Source: Amycolatopsis anabasis (GTDB lineage: Bacteria > Actinomycetota > Actinomycetes > Mycobacteriales > Pseudonocardiaceae). From it: a stretch of DNA of 64,000 nucleotides. The translations under genes and the position numbers were made by a program. The DNA is taken from contig NZ_VTHK01000003.1 in NCBI RefSeq assembly GCF_009765355.1, forward strand, positions 264,676 through 328,675, read 5' to 3'. Below, piece by piece: positions 1-10,300 of the stretch (its first letter is position 1; every line of letters begins with the position of its first letter). Below the pieces are notes generated by a model. It was not told the origin of the DNA. It saw nothing but the letters and a program-made list of their open reading frames with translations, and did not search any database.

Positions 1-633
1 CAGGTTGTCCGGCACGGTCCGGGCGACGTTGATGTTGTGCGTGACGATCAGGATGGTCGCGTCGATCTGCGCGTTCAGGTCGATCAGCAACTGCGACAGG
101 TAAGCCGTGCGCACCGGGTCCAGACCGGAGTCCGGCTCGTCGCACAGGATGATCTCCGGGTCCAGCACCAGCGCGCGGGCCAGCCCGGCGCGCTTGCGCA
201 TACCACCGGAGATCTCGCCGGGGAGCTTCTTCTCCGCACCGGCCAGACCGGTCATCTCCAGCTTCTCGAGCACGATCCGCTTGATCTCGGATTCGGACTT
301 CTTGGTGTGCTCGCGCAGCGGGGACGCCACGTTGTCGTACAGGTTCATCGACCCGAACAGCGCGCCGTCCTGGAACAGCACCCCGAACAGCTTCCGGGTC
401 TCGTACAGCTTGTGCTCGGAGCAGGTCACGATGTCGACGCCGTTGATCACACAGCTGCCGCGGTCCGGCTTCAGCAGGCCGATCATGGACTTCAGGAAAA
501 CGGACTTACCGGTTCCCGACGGTCCGAGCATCACCGACACCTCACCCGGCGGAAGCGTGAGCGTCACATCCCGCCAGATGGCCTGCTTACCGAAGGACTT
601 GGTCAGACCCTCGATGACCACCTCGGCACCCAT
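1..633 (-). CDS. mceG: MceG/Mkl-type ABC transporter ATPase (3' end outside window)
   Basis: Cytoplasmic ATPase expected to power Mce-type lipid import complexes. The first 211 codons are present and the C-terminus runs off the left edge. Walker A (GPSGTGKS), the signature SGGMRKR, Walker B with IILCDEPDSGLD and the H-loop THN are all visible. The SGGMRKR form with EPDSGLD is typical of the MceG/MlaF branch rather than of drug or amino-acid transporters. The ATG has an AGGAGG four bases upstream. In mycobacteria the homologous mkl gene also lies just after rplJ-rplL, which supports the call. No mce genes are in this window, so the partner permeases must lie elsewhere. Confidence 0.85.
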   Translation of the reverse strand, partial: MGAEVVIEGLTKSFGKQAIWRDVTLTLPPGEVSVMLGPSGTGKSVFLKSMIGLLKPDRGSCVINGVDIVTCSEHKLYETRKLFGVLFQDGALFGSMNLYDNVASPLREHTKKSESEIKRIVLEKLEMTGLAGAEKKLPGEISGGMRKRAGLARALVLDPEIILCDEPDSGLDPVRTAYLSQLLIDLNAQIDATILIVTHNINVARTVPDNL

Positions 634-885
634 CGCACCTCCTGGAGCTGTTCGGCGTCGTCGCACGTACCCGGCCCGCGAACCTGGTGTGGCCGCAGGC
701 GGCAGCCGGCGCGTTTCCCGCGTCAACCAGGTGCAACGAGCTGAGTGCGAACAGGTTACTCACCAGTTTTCATTTCGGAACACCCTCTGGGGCATCGTCA
801 TCGGGCCGTGACCGGGGCCACCACCGCTCGCAGCACCGTAGTGCATACCCGGGTGGTTACCCACAAACAGCGCTCTGAAATGCGA

Positions 886-921
886 AAAGGGACGACCACT
901 CGGGCGAGTGGTCGTCCCTTT
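886..921 (-). terminator. Terminator after rplL
   Basis: A perfect 17-bp stem (arms 886-902 and 905-921) with a two-base loop. On the minus strand it begins 13 bases after the rplL stop codon and is followed by TTTT. It separates rplL from the mceG-like gene. The remaining 250 bp up to the mceG start shows no other structure I can support. Confidence 0.85.
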
Positions 922-934
922 CGGGTGTTTCGAG

Positions 935-1327
935 TTACTTGACGCTGACCTTCGCGCCGGCAGCCTCGAGCTTCTCCTTGGCCGCGTCGGCGGCGTCCTT
1001 GTCGACCTTCTCCAGCAGCGCCTTCGGGGCGCCCTCGACGAGCTCCTTGGCCTCCTTCAGGCCCAGGCCGGAGACGACCTCGCGGACGACCTTGATGACC
1101 TGGATCTTCTTGTCGCCGGCGCCCTCGAGGATGACGTCGAACTCGTCCTTCTCCTCCTCGGCCGGGGCGGCGCCCGCGGCGGCGCCCGGGGCGGCGGCGA
1201 CGACGGCGGCCGGGGCCGCGGCGGTGACGTCGAACTTCTCCTCGAACTTCTTCACGAAGTCGGACAGCTCGAGCAGGGTCAGGCCCTCGAAGGCCTCGAG
1301 CAGCTCGTCGGTGCTCAGCTTCGCCAT
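935..1327 (-). CDS. rplL: 50S ribosomal protein L7/L12
   Basis: Encodes the 130-residue acidic stalk protein that recruits translation factors to the ribosome. The N-terminal dimerization helix region (starting [13 protein letters not shown]), the Ala/Pro-rich hinge at about residues 35-58 and the conserved C-terminal domain ([27 protein letters not shown]) are all intact. Length is normal for the family. It lies downstream of rplJ with a 53-bp gap, the usual L10-L12 pair, and ends at a strong hairpin. Confidence 0.98.
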   Translation of the reverse strand: MAKLSTDELLEAFEGLTLLELSDFVKKFEEKFDVTAAAPAAVVAAAPGAAAGAAPAEEEKDEFDVILEGAGDKKIQVIKVVREVVSGLGLKEAKELVEGAPKALLEKVDKDAADAAKEKLEAAGAKVSVK

Positions 1328-1380
1328 GGTGGCGTTCCTCTCTGGATACGAACTCGGGAGTTCGGGGTGGGGTTTTCGGT

Positions 1381-1941
1381 TCAGCTCTCGGCAGGTGCTT
1401 CGGCCGCGGCAGCGCCACTGTCGGACTCGGACTTGCGCTTCTCCTCGAGCGCGGCGCCCAGGCGAGCGACCTGGGACAGCGGCGCCTGGAACAGCGCCGC
1501 GGCCTGGGACAGCTTCGCCTTGAACGCGCCCGCCGCCTTGGAAAGCAGGACCTCACGGCTGTCGAGATCCGCGATCTGCTGGATCTCTTCGACGGTGAGC
1601 GGACGGCCGTCCATGTAGCCGCCCTTGATCTTCAGGGCGGCGTTGTCCTTCGCGAAGTCACGCAGCGCCTTCGCGGCGTCGACCGGCTCACCCTCGACGA
1701 AGGCGATCGCGGTCGGACCGACGAAGAGCTCCGACAGGCCCTCGATCCCGGCGTCCTCGGCGGCACGCTTGACCAGGGTGTTCTTCGCAACGCGGTACTT
1801 GGCACTGGTGCCGAGAGCGCGGCGCAGCTGGGACAGCTGGGTCACGGAGAGGCCGGTGTACTCGGTGACAACGGTGGCCGAGCTGGTGCGGAACCGGTCC
1901 GCGATCTCGGCGACGGCCGCCACCTTGTCGGGCTTCGCCAT
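1381..1941 (-). CDS. rplJ: 50S ribosomal protein L10
   Basis: L10 anchors the L7/L12 dimers to 23S rRNA. The 186-residue product starts [17 protein letters not shown]. It carries the family features [25 protein letters not shown] and FVGPTAIAF, and ends in an acidic Ala/Glu tail that binds L12. The ATG at 1941 was chosen over a longer upstream reading because an AGGAGG lies six bases before it and family alignment begins there. It is followed by rplL. Expression is probably controlled through the structured leader upstream. Confidence 0.97.
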   Translation of the reverse strand: MAKPDKVAAVAEIADRFRTSSATVVTEYTGLSVTQLSQLRRALGTSAKYRVAKNTLVKRAAEDAGIEGLSELFVGPTAIAFVEGEPVDAAKALRDFAKDNAALKIKGGYMDGRPLTVEEIQQIADLDSREVLLSKAAGAFKAKLSQAAALFQAPLSQVARLGAALEEKRKSESDSGAAAAEAPAES

Positions 1942-2215
1942 GGGGTCGCCTCCTCTCTTGGCTAGGTGACCGCTGATGGTCATCCAGCCCCGGAAACGAC
2001 GAAACGCCCCAGCGCAGCAGGCGCGGGGCGTCGTGGTGCACGCGTGTGCACGCGCGGCGAGCCTCGTTCCTCCTGCGCGGGCCGCCCGCACCTCGCGGGG
2101 CCTTCGTTCCCCGTGCCCTTCGGCACCGGGAAAACCAGCGGTCTTCGGTAGAACCGTCGACCAGAATACGCGACCCCCTTGCGCCCCAACACGCGGCCCT
2201 CGTTTAGCGGGCTAA
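1942..2215 (-). promoter_or_regulatory. rplJ leader with attenuator-like hairpin
   Basis: This GC-rich untranslated stretch precedes rplJ. A strong hairpin (arms about 2004-2015 and 2021-2031) is followed on the minus strand by a T-containing tail (GTTTCGTCGTTTCC), which looks like an attenuator. A possible -10 (TATTCT, 2163-2168) lies farther upstream with no convincing -35. L10 leaders that bind the L10-L12 complex are common before rplJ in many bacteria. Assignment to that class is inference from position and structure. Confidence 0.5.
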
Positions 2216-2257
2216 CCGTGTGCCCGGGCTCCCACTGACCGTAGGGGGACCGGCATC

Positions 2258-3187
2258 ATGGGTGACGTGGCGGAGCAGCGACCTGACGAGCGGCGGCCTC
2301 CCGGCGAGCACGGGACGGAGCTGGAACGCGCCCAGTCCGCCGCGCCCGAGCAGCAGCCGCAGCAGCTCGACCCGGAACAGCTGCGCCAGTTCCAGCAGTT
2401 TCAGCAGTTCCAGGAGTTCCTGCGGTTCACCGAGGCGCAGAAGCAAGGGGGCGAGCTGACGCCCGCCCAGGCCCAGCAACCCGTCCCGGGCGCGGACCCC
2501 GGTCAGCAGGCGTGGCTCCCGGCGCAGCCGCCACCGCCCGGCGGGCCGCCCCAGGCCCGCCCGGACACCCTGCCCGCCCCGCTCCCCCGCCCGAAGGCGC
2601 CGCGCTGGCTCAAACGCCTCGGCGGCAAACTGCTCAGCGCGCTGCTGCTGCTCATCGTGCTCGCGATCGGCGGCAAGCTCGCCTACGACCACTTCTTCCC
2701 CAGCGCCGACGAGAACCTGCCCGCCGACATCGCGGGCAAGGGGACCTACAGCGCCACCGAGCTGCTGCAACCCAACCCGTACCGGGCCGTTCAGCTGGTG
2801 TACCAGCAGATCGCCCAGAACCGGCCCGACCTGGCCTGCGGCAACTTCTCGAAGCCGACCCAGCAGAAGTTCGCGGTGGACATGGGCTACGCCGACTGCA
2901 AGCAGGCCGTGGAACAGCTGAGCAAGCTCGTCACGAACAAGAGCGAGTACGCGCAGTCGATACCGTTCACCAGCTCGTCCCAGCCGCCGGGGGACGTCGT
3001 GCCGATCAGCTCCTGCGACTACGACATCAAGGGCGGCCGCCCGCTCGGATCGTTCACCGTCACCCGGCAGCACAAGGACACCTCGGGCGGCGACGTGAAG
3101 GGCGAGCAGTGGCTGATCACCGGGCACGAGCCGGGGGCCTCCCCCTGTGCCACACCGGTCTCGCCCAGCACCCCGCCGACCCGCTGA
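2258..3187 (+). CDS. Single-pass membrane protein with Gln/Pro-rich cytoplasmic tail
   Basis: I do not recognise a characterised family. The 309-residue protein has a hydrophilic N-terminal region of about 120 residues that is rich in Gln and Pro, with a QFQQFQQF tract. A basic patch (PKAPRWLKRLGGK) and one hydrophobic helix (LLSALLLLIVLAIGG, about residues 127-141) follow, then an extracytoplasmic domain of about 160 residues with four cysteines. The layout (cytoplasmic tail, one helix, small outer domain) is common in actinobacterial cell-envelope proteins. It sits between divergent rplJ and convergent rplA and shares a terminator with the latter. GGGGGA precedes the ATG. Confidence 0.75.
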   Translation: MGDVAEQRPDERRPPGEHGTELERAQSAAPEQQPQQLDPEQLRQFQQFQQFQEFLRFTEAQKQGGELTPAQAQQPVPGADPGQQAWLPAQPPPPGGPPQARPDTLPAPLPRPKAPRWLKRLGGKLLSALLLLIVLAIGGKLAYDHFFPSADENLPADIAGKGTYSATELLQPNPYRAVQLVYQQIAQNRPDLACGNFSKPTQQKFAVDMGYADCKQAVEQLSKLVTNKSEYAQSIPFTSSSQPPGDVVPISSCDYDIKGGRPLGSFTVTRQHKDTSGGDVKGEQWLITGHEPGASPCATPVSPSTPPTR

Positions 3188-3202
3188 GCCGGGACAACGA
3201 AA

Positions 3203-3235
3203 GAGGGCGGCCCCGCTGAATGCGGGACCGCCCTC
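3203..3235. terminator. Bidirectional terminator between convergent genes
   Basis: A hairpin with an 8-bp outer stem (GAGGGCGG with CCGCCCTC) and a 5-bp inner stem, separated by one mismatch. It lies between the convergent stops of the membrane-protein gene (3187) and rplA (3251). It can serve both. Confidence 0.8.
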
Positions 3236-3250
3236 CTATCGGTGAAAGCC

Positions 3251-3970
3251 TTAGACGGCAGCTTCCTCGGCGAGGAGGTTGCGGGTCCGGGCCGGGTCCA
3301 CCGGGATGCCGGGGCCCATGGTGGTCGTGAAGGTGACCTTCTTTACGTACCGGCCCTTGGCGGCGGACGGCTTGGCGCGCAGGATCTCGTCCAGCGCGGC
3401 GGCGTAGTTCTCCACCAGCTTCTCGGCGTCGAAGGAAGCCTTGCCGATCACCAGGTGCAGGTTCGCCTGCTTGTCCACGCGGAAGTTGATCTTGCCGCCC
3501 TTGATGTCGGCGACCGCCTTGGCGACCGCGGGGGTCACCGTGCCGGTCTTCGGGTTCGGCATCAGGCCACGCGGGCCGAGGATCCGGGCGATGCGCCCGA
3601 CCTTGGCCATCTGGTCCGGCGTCGCGATCGCGGCGTCGAAGTCGAGCCAGCCACCCTGGATGCGCTCGATCAACTCGTCGGTGCCGACCGCGTCCGCGCC
3701 GGCGGCCTCGGCCTCGGCGGCCTTGTCGCCAGTGGCGAAGACGATGACGCGGGCGGTCTTACCGGTGCCGTGCGGCAGGTTCACGGTGCCGCGGACCATC
3801 TGGTCGGCCTTGCGGGGGTCCACGCCGAGCCGCATCGCGACCTCGACGGTGGCGTCCATCTTGGTCTTGGACGTCTCCTTCGCGAGCCGGACGGCCTCGA
3901 GCGGCGCGTACAGCCGCTCCCGGTCGATCAGCTCGGAGGCCTGGCGGTAGGCCTTGCTGCGCTTGGTCAT
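3251..3970 (-). CDS. rplA: 50S ribosomal protein L1
   Basis: The 239-residue protein forms the mobile L1 stalk at the ribosomal E site. Family motifs are intact: [31 protein letters not shown], the signature [16 protein letters not shown], and [16 protein letters not shown]. An AAGGAC Shine-Dalgarno lies before the ATG. It follows rplK by 76 bp in the usual L11-L1 operon. Confidence 0.98.
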   Translation of the reverse strand: MTKRSKAYRQASELIDRERLYAPLEAVRLAKETSKTKMDATVEVAMRLGVDPRKADQMVRGTVNLPHGTGKTARVIVFATGDKAAEAEAAGADAVGTDELIERIQGGWLDFDAAIATPDQMAKVGRIARILGPRGLMPNPKTGTVTPAVAKAVADIKGGKINFRVDKQANLHLVIGKASFDAEKLVENYAAALDEILRAKPSAAKGRYVKKVTFTTTMGPGIPVDPARTRNLLAEEAAV

Positions 3971-4046
3971 GCTCTGTCCTTAACTTCGTAGATCTGGATC
4001 AGTTGTGGTGCGAGCCAGCGCTTGGCTCTTCCACGGTCGGCGCCGA

Positions 4047-4478
4047 CTATTCGACGGTGATGCCCATCGACCGGGCGGTCCCGGCGATGATCTTGGCGGC
4101 CTGGTCGACGTCGTGCGCGTTGAGGTCGCTCTTCTTGGTCTCGGCGATCTCCTTGACCTGGTCCCAGGTGACCTTGGCGACCTTGGTCTTGTGCGGCTCG
4201 CCGCTGCCCTTCTCGATCCCGGCGGCCTTCAGCAGCAGCTTCGCGGCCGGCGGGGTCTTGAGCTTGAAGTCGAACGAGCGGTCCTCGTACACGGAGATCT
4301 CGACCGGCACCACGTTGCCGCGCTGCGACTCGGTCGCGGCGTTGTAGGCCTTGCAGAACTCCATGATGTTGACACCGTGCTGACCCAGCGCGGGGCCGAC
4401 CGGCGGAGCCGGGTTCGCGGCACCCGCCTGAATCTGCAGCTTGATGATCGCTGCAAGCTTCTTCTTCTTGGGTGGCAT
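4047..4478 (-). CDS. rplK: 50S ribosomal protein L11
   Basis: L11 binds the GTPase-associated centre of 23S rRNA and is the site of thiostrepton action. The 143-residue product has normal length and motifs: [20 protein letters not shown], the [17 protein letters not shown] stretch, the [13 protein letters not shown] linker and a C-terminal domain ending [13 protein letters not shown]. It is preceded by nusG and followed by rplA on the same strand, the conserved bacterial order. Confidence 0.98.
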   Translation of the reverse strand: MPPKKKKLAAIIKLQIQAGAANPAPPVGPALGQHGVNIMEFCKAYNAATESQRGNVVPVEISVYEDRSFDFKLKTPPAAKLLLKAAGIEKGSGEPHKTKVAKVTWDQVKEIAETKKSDLNAHDVDQAAKIIAGTARSMGITVE

Positions 4479-4558
4479 TCCTATTTCCTATTCACTGCAC
4501 AGGTTTCCCCGCGCACCTGCCGTCGGCGCGAGGACTGCCGGCCGCGAAGTTGCGACCG

Positions 4559-5897
<1,339 letters not shown>

Positions 5898-5931
5898 GAC
5901 CACTCCTCCGCTTCACCAGTTGGGTACTACG

Positions 5932-6004
<73 letters not shown>

Positions 6005-6221
6005 TCAACTCGACATCCGGCGGAGCCGACGGTCAAGTTATTGGCCGCATTCCACCCTCCCCACCGGCCGGTGGAGAGCAGGTTCACGCGTTCCAAGTTC
6101 GAGAGTCTACGGCAAGCCCTCGGAGGACTCGCAACCGCGCCCTTGATCGCCCCCGGAAGAAGGCGACCAAAGTACCGGGGTCTCGCGCGACCGTTGACAC
6201 TCACCATGAAAAACTGTAGCC

Positions 6222-7454
6222 ATGGCCACTCCCGGAACCACCGTCACCAGCCCCCGTTCGCGCGTCTCCGCCCGGATCGCCGGCATCAGGCCGTCGGCCA
6301 CCCTCGCGGTCGACGCGAAGGCGAAGGCGCTGAAGGCCGAGGGGCGCCCGGTGATCGGCTTCGGCGCCGGCCAGCCGGACTTCCCGACCCCCGACTACAT
6401 CGTCGAGGCGGCCGCCGCGGCCGTGCGCGACCGCGCCAACCACGGCTACACCGCCGCGGCCGGGCTGCCCGAACTGCGCGAGGCGCTGGCCGCCAAGACG
6501 CTGCGCGACTCGAACTACGCGGTCGAGCCCACCCAGGTCCTGGTGACCAACGGCGGCAAGCAGGCGGTGTATTCCGCGTTCGCCACCCTGCTCGACCCGG
6601 GCGACGAGGTGCTGCTGCCGGCGCCGTACTGGACCACCTACCCCGAATCGATCGCGCTCGCCGGCGGGGTGCCGGTGCAGGTCACCGCGGACGAGTCCAC
6701 CGGCTACCTGGTGTCGGTCGAGCAGCTCGAGGCCGCCCGCACCGAGCGGACGAAGGCCCTGCTGTTCAACTCGCCGTCCAACCCGACCGGTTCGGTCTAC
6801 TCGCGCGAGCAGGTCGAGGCGATCGGCCGCTGGGCCTACGAGCACGGCATCTGGGTCGTCACCGACGAGATCTACGAGCACCTCGTCTACGACGGGGTCA
6901 AGGCCGAGTCGCTGCCGGTCGTGGTGCCCGAGATGGCCGACCAGACCCTGGTGCTCAACGGGGTCGCCAAGACCTACTCGATGACCGGCTGGCGGGTCGG
7001 CTGGATCATCGGGCCGCAGGACGTGATCAAGGCGGCGTCGAGCTACCAGTCGCACCTGTGCGGGAACGTGGCCAACGTGTCGCAGCGGGCCGCGCTCGCG
7101 GCGGTCTCCGGGCCGCTGGACGCCGTCGCCGAGATGCGGAAGGCGTTCGACGCGCGCCGGAAGAAGATCGTCTCGCTGCTGTCGGAGATCCCCGGGGTGG
7201 AATGCCCGACGCCGGAGGGCGCGTTCTACGCCTACCCGTCGGTGAAGGCCCTGCTGGGCAAGGAGATCCGCGGCGAGCGGCCGCAGGACACCCTGGAGCT
7301 GGCGGACCTGGTCCTGCGGGAGGCCGAGGTCGCGGTCGTCCCGGGTGAGGCGTTCGGCACGCCCGGCTACTTCCGGTTCTCCTACGCGCTCGCCGAATCG
7401 GACCTGGTCGAAGGCGTGACCAGGTTCGGGCGCCTGGTCGCCGAGGCCAAGTAG
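6222..7454 (+). CDS. aspC: Aspartate aminotransferase (class I PLP aminotransferase)
   Basis: Transfers amino groups between aspartate and 2-oxoglutarate, using PLP. The 410-residue protein is a fold-type I enzyme of the 1-gamma branch. It has [13 protein letters not shown] near the N-terminus, [25 protein letters not shown], and the PLP-binding Lys250 in [16 protein letters not shown], with a C-terminal FRFSYA. Diverging from the tRNA-Trp/secE operon is a common actinobacterial arrangement. No Shine-Dalgarno is visible before the ATG. Exact substrate preference cannot be read from sequence. Confidence 0.9.
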   Translation: MATPGTTVTSPRSRVSARIAGIRPSATLAVDAKAKALKAEGRPVIGFGAGQPDFPTPDYIVEAAAAAVRDRANHGYTAAAGLPELREALAAKTLRDSNYAVEPTQVLVTNGGKQAVYSAFATLLDPGDEVLLPAPYWTTYPESIALAGGVPVQVTADESTGYLVSVEQLEAARTERTKALLFNSPSNPTGSVYSREQVEAIGRWAYEHGIWVVTDEIYEHLVYDGVKAESLPVVVPEMADQTLVLNGVAKTYSMTGWRVGWIIGPQDVIKAASSYQSHLCGNVANVSQRAALAAVSGPLDAVAEMRKAFDARRKKIVSLLSEIPGVECPTPEGAFYAYPSVKALLGKEIRGERPQDTLELADLVLREAEVAVVPGEAFGTPGYFRFSYALAESDLVEGVTRFGRLVAEAK

Positions 7455-7462
7455 CCACCGGG

Positions 7463-8347
7463 ATGCGGATCGGGCTGGGCCTGCCGCACTTCGGTCCGCT
7501 CGCCGACCCCGGCGGGATCGGGCGGTTCGCCGCGGCCGCCGAGGAGTTGGGGTACGCGTCGCTGTGGACGGGTGACCGGGTGCTCACCCCGGTCGCCCCG
7601 AGCGATCTGTACCCCGGCGGCGGCACCCCGGAACGGCCGTACCCGCCCGAGTTCACCCGGTTCTTCGATCCCCTGGTCGCACTCACCGTCGCGGCCACGG
7701 CCACCACGTCGATCCGGCTGGGCACCAGCACGCTGACCGCGACCCTGTACCCGCCGGTCCTGCTCGGGCGCACGCTGACCTCGCTGGACGTGCTCAGCGG
7801 CGGCCGCCTCGACGTGGGCCTGGGCATCGGCTGGCTGCGCGACGAGTACACGGCCGCCGGGGTCCCCTGGGCCGGGCGCGGGAAGCGGCTCGAGGAGATC
7901 CTCGACGTGCTCACCGCGCTGTGGACGGCGGATCCGGTCCAGCACGACGGCCCACGCTGGCGCATCCCACCGTCCACAATGGACCTACGGCCGGTGCGGC
8001 GGCCGCATCCGCCGGTCCTGCTCGGCGGTTTCTCGCACGCCGCGCTGGAACGGGTCGGGCGGCGCGCCGACGGCTGGCTGCCCGGGCGGATGCCACCGGA
8101 GACCCTGGGCAAGCTCTGGGACATCGCGCGGTCCGCCGCCGAGCGGGCGGGCCGCGACCCGGATTCGCTGCGCCGCGTGCTGCGGCTCAACCCGCGGCGC
8201 GGGACCGCGCTGTCCCAGCTCGCCGACCAGTTCGCCGAAGCCGAGGCCGCCGGGGTCGAGGAGGCCTTCGCCGACCTGCACTACGTCGCCGATTCGATCG
8301 ACCACGCCCTCGACCTGGCCGCCGGACTGCGCGCGCTGATCGCGTGA
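7463..8347 (+). CDS. LLM-class F420-dependent oxidoreductase
   Basis: A luciferase-like TIM-barrel protein of 294 residues. Seen: MRIGLGLPHFGPLADPGGI, ELGYASLWTGDRV, IRLGTSTLTATLYPPVLLGR, LDVLSGGRLDVGLGIGWLRDEY and PPVLLGGFSHAALERVGRRADGW. These are the barrel-strand signatures of the F420-binding subgroup. It starts eight bases after the aminotransferase stop, so the two are probably cotranscribed. The substrate is unknown; close family members reduce or oxidise diverse small molecules. Confidence 0.85.
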   Translation: MRIGLGLPHFGPLADPGGIGRFAAAAEELGYASLWTGDRVLTPVAPSDLYPGGGTPERPYPPEFTRFFDPLVALTVAATATTSIRLGTSTLTATLYPPVLLGRTLTSLDVLSGGRLDVGLGIGWLRDEYTAAGVPWAGRGKRLEEILDVLTALWTADPVQHDGPRWRIPPSTMDLRPVRRPHPPVLLGGFSHAALERVGRRADGWLPGRMPPETLGKLWDIARSAAERAGRDPDSLRRVLRLNPRRGTALSQLADQFAEAEAAGVEEAFADLHYVADSIDHALDLAAGLRALIA

Positions 8348-8401
8348 GCGTCACCCGGTTCGGCGAGCGGCCGGGGAGCCGTTCTCGCGTAAAAAGGACG
8401 C

Positions 8402-9307
8402 GTGGCAGGGAAAAAGGGCGGCGGCGGGTGCCTACTGCTCCTGGTCGTCGTGGCGGCGGTGATCGGGTTCGGGTACTACCGCTCGCAGGAGGGCGCGTCT
8501 TCGGACGCTCCGGAGCAGCCGGGATCCGGGACCGGGGGCGGCACCGGGCGGTACGTCGCGCTGGGCGACTCGTACACCTCGGCGCCGCGGACCGGGAAGC
8601 AGGCGGGTGAACCGCCGGGCTGCGCGCGTTCGGACAACAACTACCCGCATCTGCTCGCCGCCTCGCTCAAGCCGAAGGAGTTCGCCGACGTCAGCTGCAG
8701 CGGGGCGGTCACCGGGAACCTCGGCGGCGCCCAGCAGACCCGCGACGGCACGAACCCGCCGCAGCTGAACGCGGTGAACGCCGACACCACGCTGGTCACC
8801 CTGGGCATCGGCGGCAACGACGTCGGCTTCATCAGCCTGGCCGGGCAGTGCGCGACGAGCGATCCGAACAGCGCGAAGTGCCGGGCCCAGCTCACCGCGG
8901 GCGGGCGCGACCAGCTCGCCGAGCGGATCGACGCGACCGCCCCGAAGATCGCCGACGCGCTGGAGAAGATCCACGCCAAGGCCCCGAAGGCGCGGGTCGT
9001 GGTGGTCGGCTACCCGACCGTGCTGCCGGACGGGAACGGCTGCTGGCCGTCCCTGCCGTTCGGCGGCCCGGACGTGAACTACCTGCGCGATTCGCTGGAC
9101 AAGCTGAACAGGATGCTCGCCGCGCAGGCCAAAGCGCACAAGGCCGGGTTCGCCGACACCGCGGCCCCGAGCAAGGGCCACGACATGTGCGCCGAACCCG
9201 CCCAGCGCTGGACCGAGGGGGTGCTCCCGGTGGACGCGGCCGCGTTGCACCCCAACGCCAAGGGCGAACGCGCGATGGCGGACGCGGTGCGCAAGGTGAT
9301 CAGCTAG
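8402..9307 (+). CDS. Secreted or anchored SGNH/GDSL esterase
   Basis: A 301-residue hydrolase of the streptomycete-type GDSL lipase group. The short basic N-terminus (VAGKKGGGG) is followed by a hydrophobic helix (LLLLVVVAAVIGFGY), which is either a signal anchor or a signal peptide. Block I is VALGDSYTS with the nucleophilic Ser, block III is GIGGNDVGF, and the Asp/His block near the end is PVDAAALHPN. Several cysteines suggest disulfides outside the cell. The GTG start has AAGGACG upstream. It likely hydrolyses esters or lipids outside the membrane. Confidence 0.85.
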   Translation: MAGKKGGGGCLLLLVVVAAVIGFGYYRSQEGASSDAPEQPGSGTGGGTGRYVALGDSYTSAPRTGKQAGEPPGCARSDNNYPHLLAASLKPKEFADVSCSGAVTGNLGGAQQTRDGTNPPQLNAVNADTTLVTLGIGGNDVGFISLAGQCATSDPNSAKCRAQLTAGGRDQLAERIDATAPKIADALEKIHAKAPKARVVVVGYPTVLPDGNGCWPSLPFGGPDVNYLRDSLDKLNRMLAAQAKAHKAGFADTAAPSKGHDMCAEPAQRWTEGVLPVDAAALHPNAKGERAMADAVRKVIS

Positions 9308-9322
9308 CGGATCGTGAGCCGC

Positions 9323-9358
9323 GACGCGGGTCGAAAGTGCGCGCGCTTTCGGCGCGTC
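9323..9358. terminator. Terminator between convergent SGNH hydrolase and hadB
   Basis: A two-part hairpin: an outer stem GACGCG/CGCGTC and an inner stem CGAAAG/CTTTCG. It fills the 73-bp gap between the stops of two convergent genes. Confidence 0.65.
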
Positions 9359-9380
9359 CCGGCGGAGGCGACCTGCTCGG

Positions 9381-9785
9381 CTAGAGGCGGACCACCGCGG
9401 TGGCCTTGCCGAGCACGGTCTTCCCGTCGAACCGGGCGGTGATGTCCACCCGGGCCGTGCCGTCCTCGCGCACCTCGCCGATCTTGCCGCTCAGCTCGAC
9501 CAGCGCGCCCTCGTCGTCGTCCGGCACCACGACCGGCCGGGTAAACCGGACGCCGTATTCGAGGACGCGGCCCGGATCCGGCAGCCAGTCGGTGATCATC
9601 CGCCCGGCGAGCGCCATGGTCAGCATGCCGTGCCCGATCACGTCCGGCAGCCCGACCTCCTTGGCGAACCGCTCGTTGTAGTGGATCGGGTTGAAGTCCA
9701 GCGAAGCGCCCGCGTACCGCACCAGGCGGTCCCGGGTGATCCGCACCTGGAGGGCGGGGAGTTCGGTGCCGACCTCGACGTTCAT
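9381..9785 (-). CDS. hadB: MaoC-like (3R)-hydroxyacyl dehydratase, HadB type
   Basis: The catalytic hot-dog subunit of a (3R)-hydroxyacyl-ACP dehydratase. The 134-residue protein has the hydratase-2 motif YAGASLDFNPIHYNERFAKE, which carries the catalytic Asp and His, followed by GHGMLTMALAGRM. The ATG at 9785 overlaps the hadA stop by four bases and has GGGGAGGG upstream, so translation is coupled. In mycobacteria HadAB acts in FAS-II. Amycolatopsis is generally reported to lack mycolic acids, so here the pair may serve another acyl pathway. Confidence 0.88.
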   Translation of the reverse strand: MNVEVGTELPALQVRITRDRLVRYAGASLDFNPIHYNERFAKEVGLPDVIGHGMLTMALAGRMITDWLPDPGRVLEYGVRFTRPVVVPDDDEGALVELSGKIGEVREDGTARVDITARFDGKTVLGKATAVVRL

Positions 9786-10231
9786 GAGCCCTCCCCCCGC
9801 ACGACGAGCTGCGCGCGGGTGGTGCACACCAGCTCACCGGACTCGTCCTTGATCTCCGCGCGCACGTTGAGGAAGTCGTTGCCCGCGCGGGCCATGATGT
9901 TCTCGATGAACGTGGTCAGCAGCAGCCGGTCACCGGCGTGCACCGGCCGGGCGTGGGTGAAGCTCTGGTCGCCGTGCACCATCCGCCCGTAGTCGAGGCC
10001 GAGTTCGGGATCGGCGACGATCGCGTTGATCGCGGCGAGGTTGATGATCGTCAGGAAGGTCGGCGGCGCGATCACGTCCGGGTACCCGGCGGCGCGCGCG
10101 GCTTCCGGGTCGCGGTAGCAGGCGTTGTCGTCGCCGAGGGCGTCCGCGAACTCCCGGATCTTCTCCCGGCTGACTTCATAGGTACTGGTCGGCGGGTACG
10201 TCCGCCCGATGAACGACTGGTCCAGAGGCAC
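9782..10231 (-). CDS. hadA: MaoC-like dehydratase partner subunit, HadA type
   Basis: The 149-residue partner of HadB. It has a single hot-dog fold with FADALGDDNACYRDPEAARAAG and APPTFLTIINLAA, but not the catalytic D-x4-H signature, as expected for the substrate-stabilising subunit. It starts at a GTG with no strong Shine-Dalgarno and overlaps hadB by four bases. In mycobacteria hadA directly follows rpmG. Here a protease gene lies between them. Confidence 0.87.
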   Translation of the reverse strand: MPLDQSFIGRTYPPTSTYEVSREKIREFADALGDDNACYRDPEAARAAGYPDVIAPPTFLTIINLAAINAIVADPELGLDYGRMVHGDQSFTHARPVHAGDRLLLTTFIENIMARAGNDFLNVRAEIKDESGELVCTTRAQLVVRGEGS

Positions 10232-10245
10232 GCCCGCACATTACC

Positions 10246-10287
10246 GGGCGGGGTCGTGAGCGGGCCCAGCCGCTCACGACCCCGCCC
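10246..10287 (-). terminator. Long hairpin downstream of the S1 protease gene
   Basis: A perfect 18-bp stem with a six-base loop (arms 10246-10263 and 10270-10287). It lies after the protease stop and before hadA on the minus strand. The arm core GGGGTCGTGAG also forms the outer arm of palindromes found inside three NRPS adenylation domains at 36.1, 39.2 and 51.4 kb. There is no T-run, so its role could be termination or simply a mobile palindrome. Confidence 0.7.
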
Positions 10288-10300
10288 CGCCCGCTTGCCG

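Noticed and set aside
6194-6222. TTGACA promoter for the aminotransferase
   Set aside because: The best-spaced -10 would overlap the ATG, so it cannot drive this start unless the gene begins farther downstream. Not reported as a promoter.
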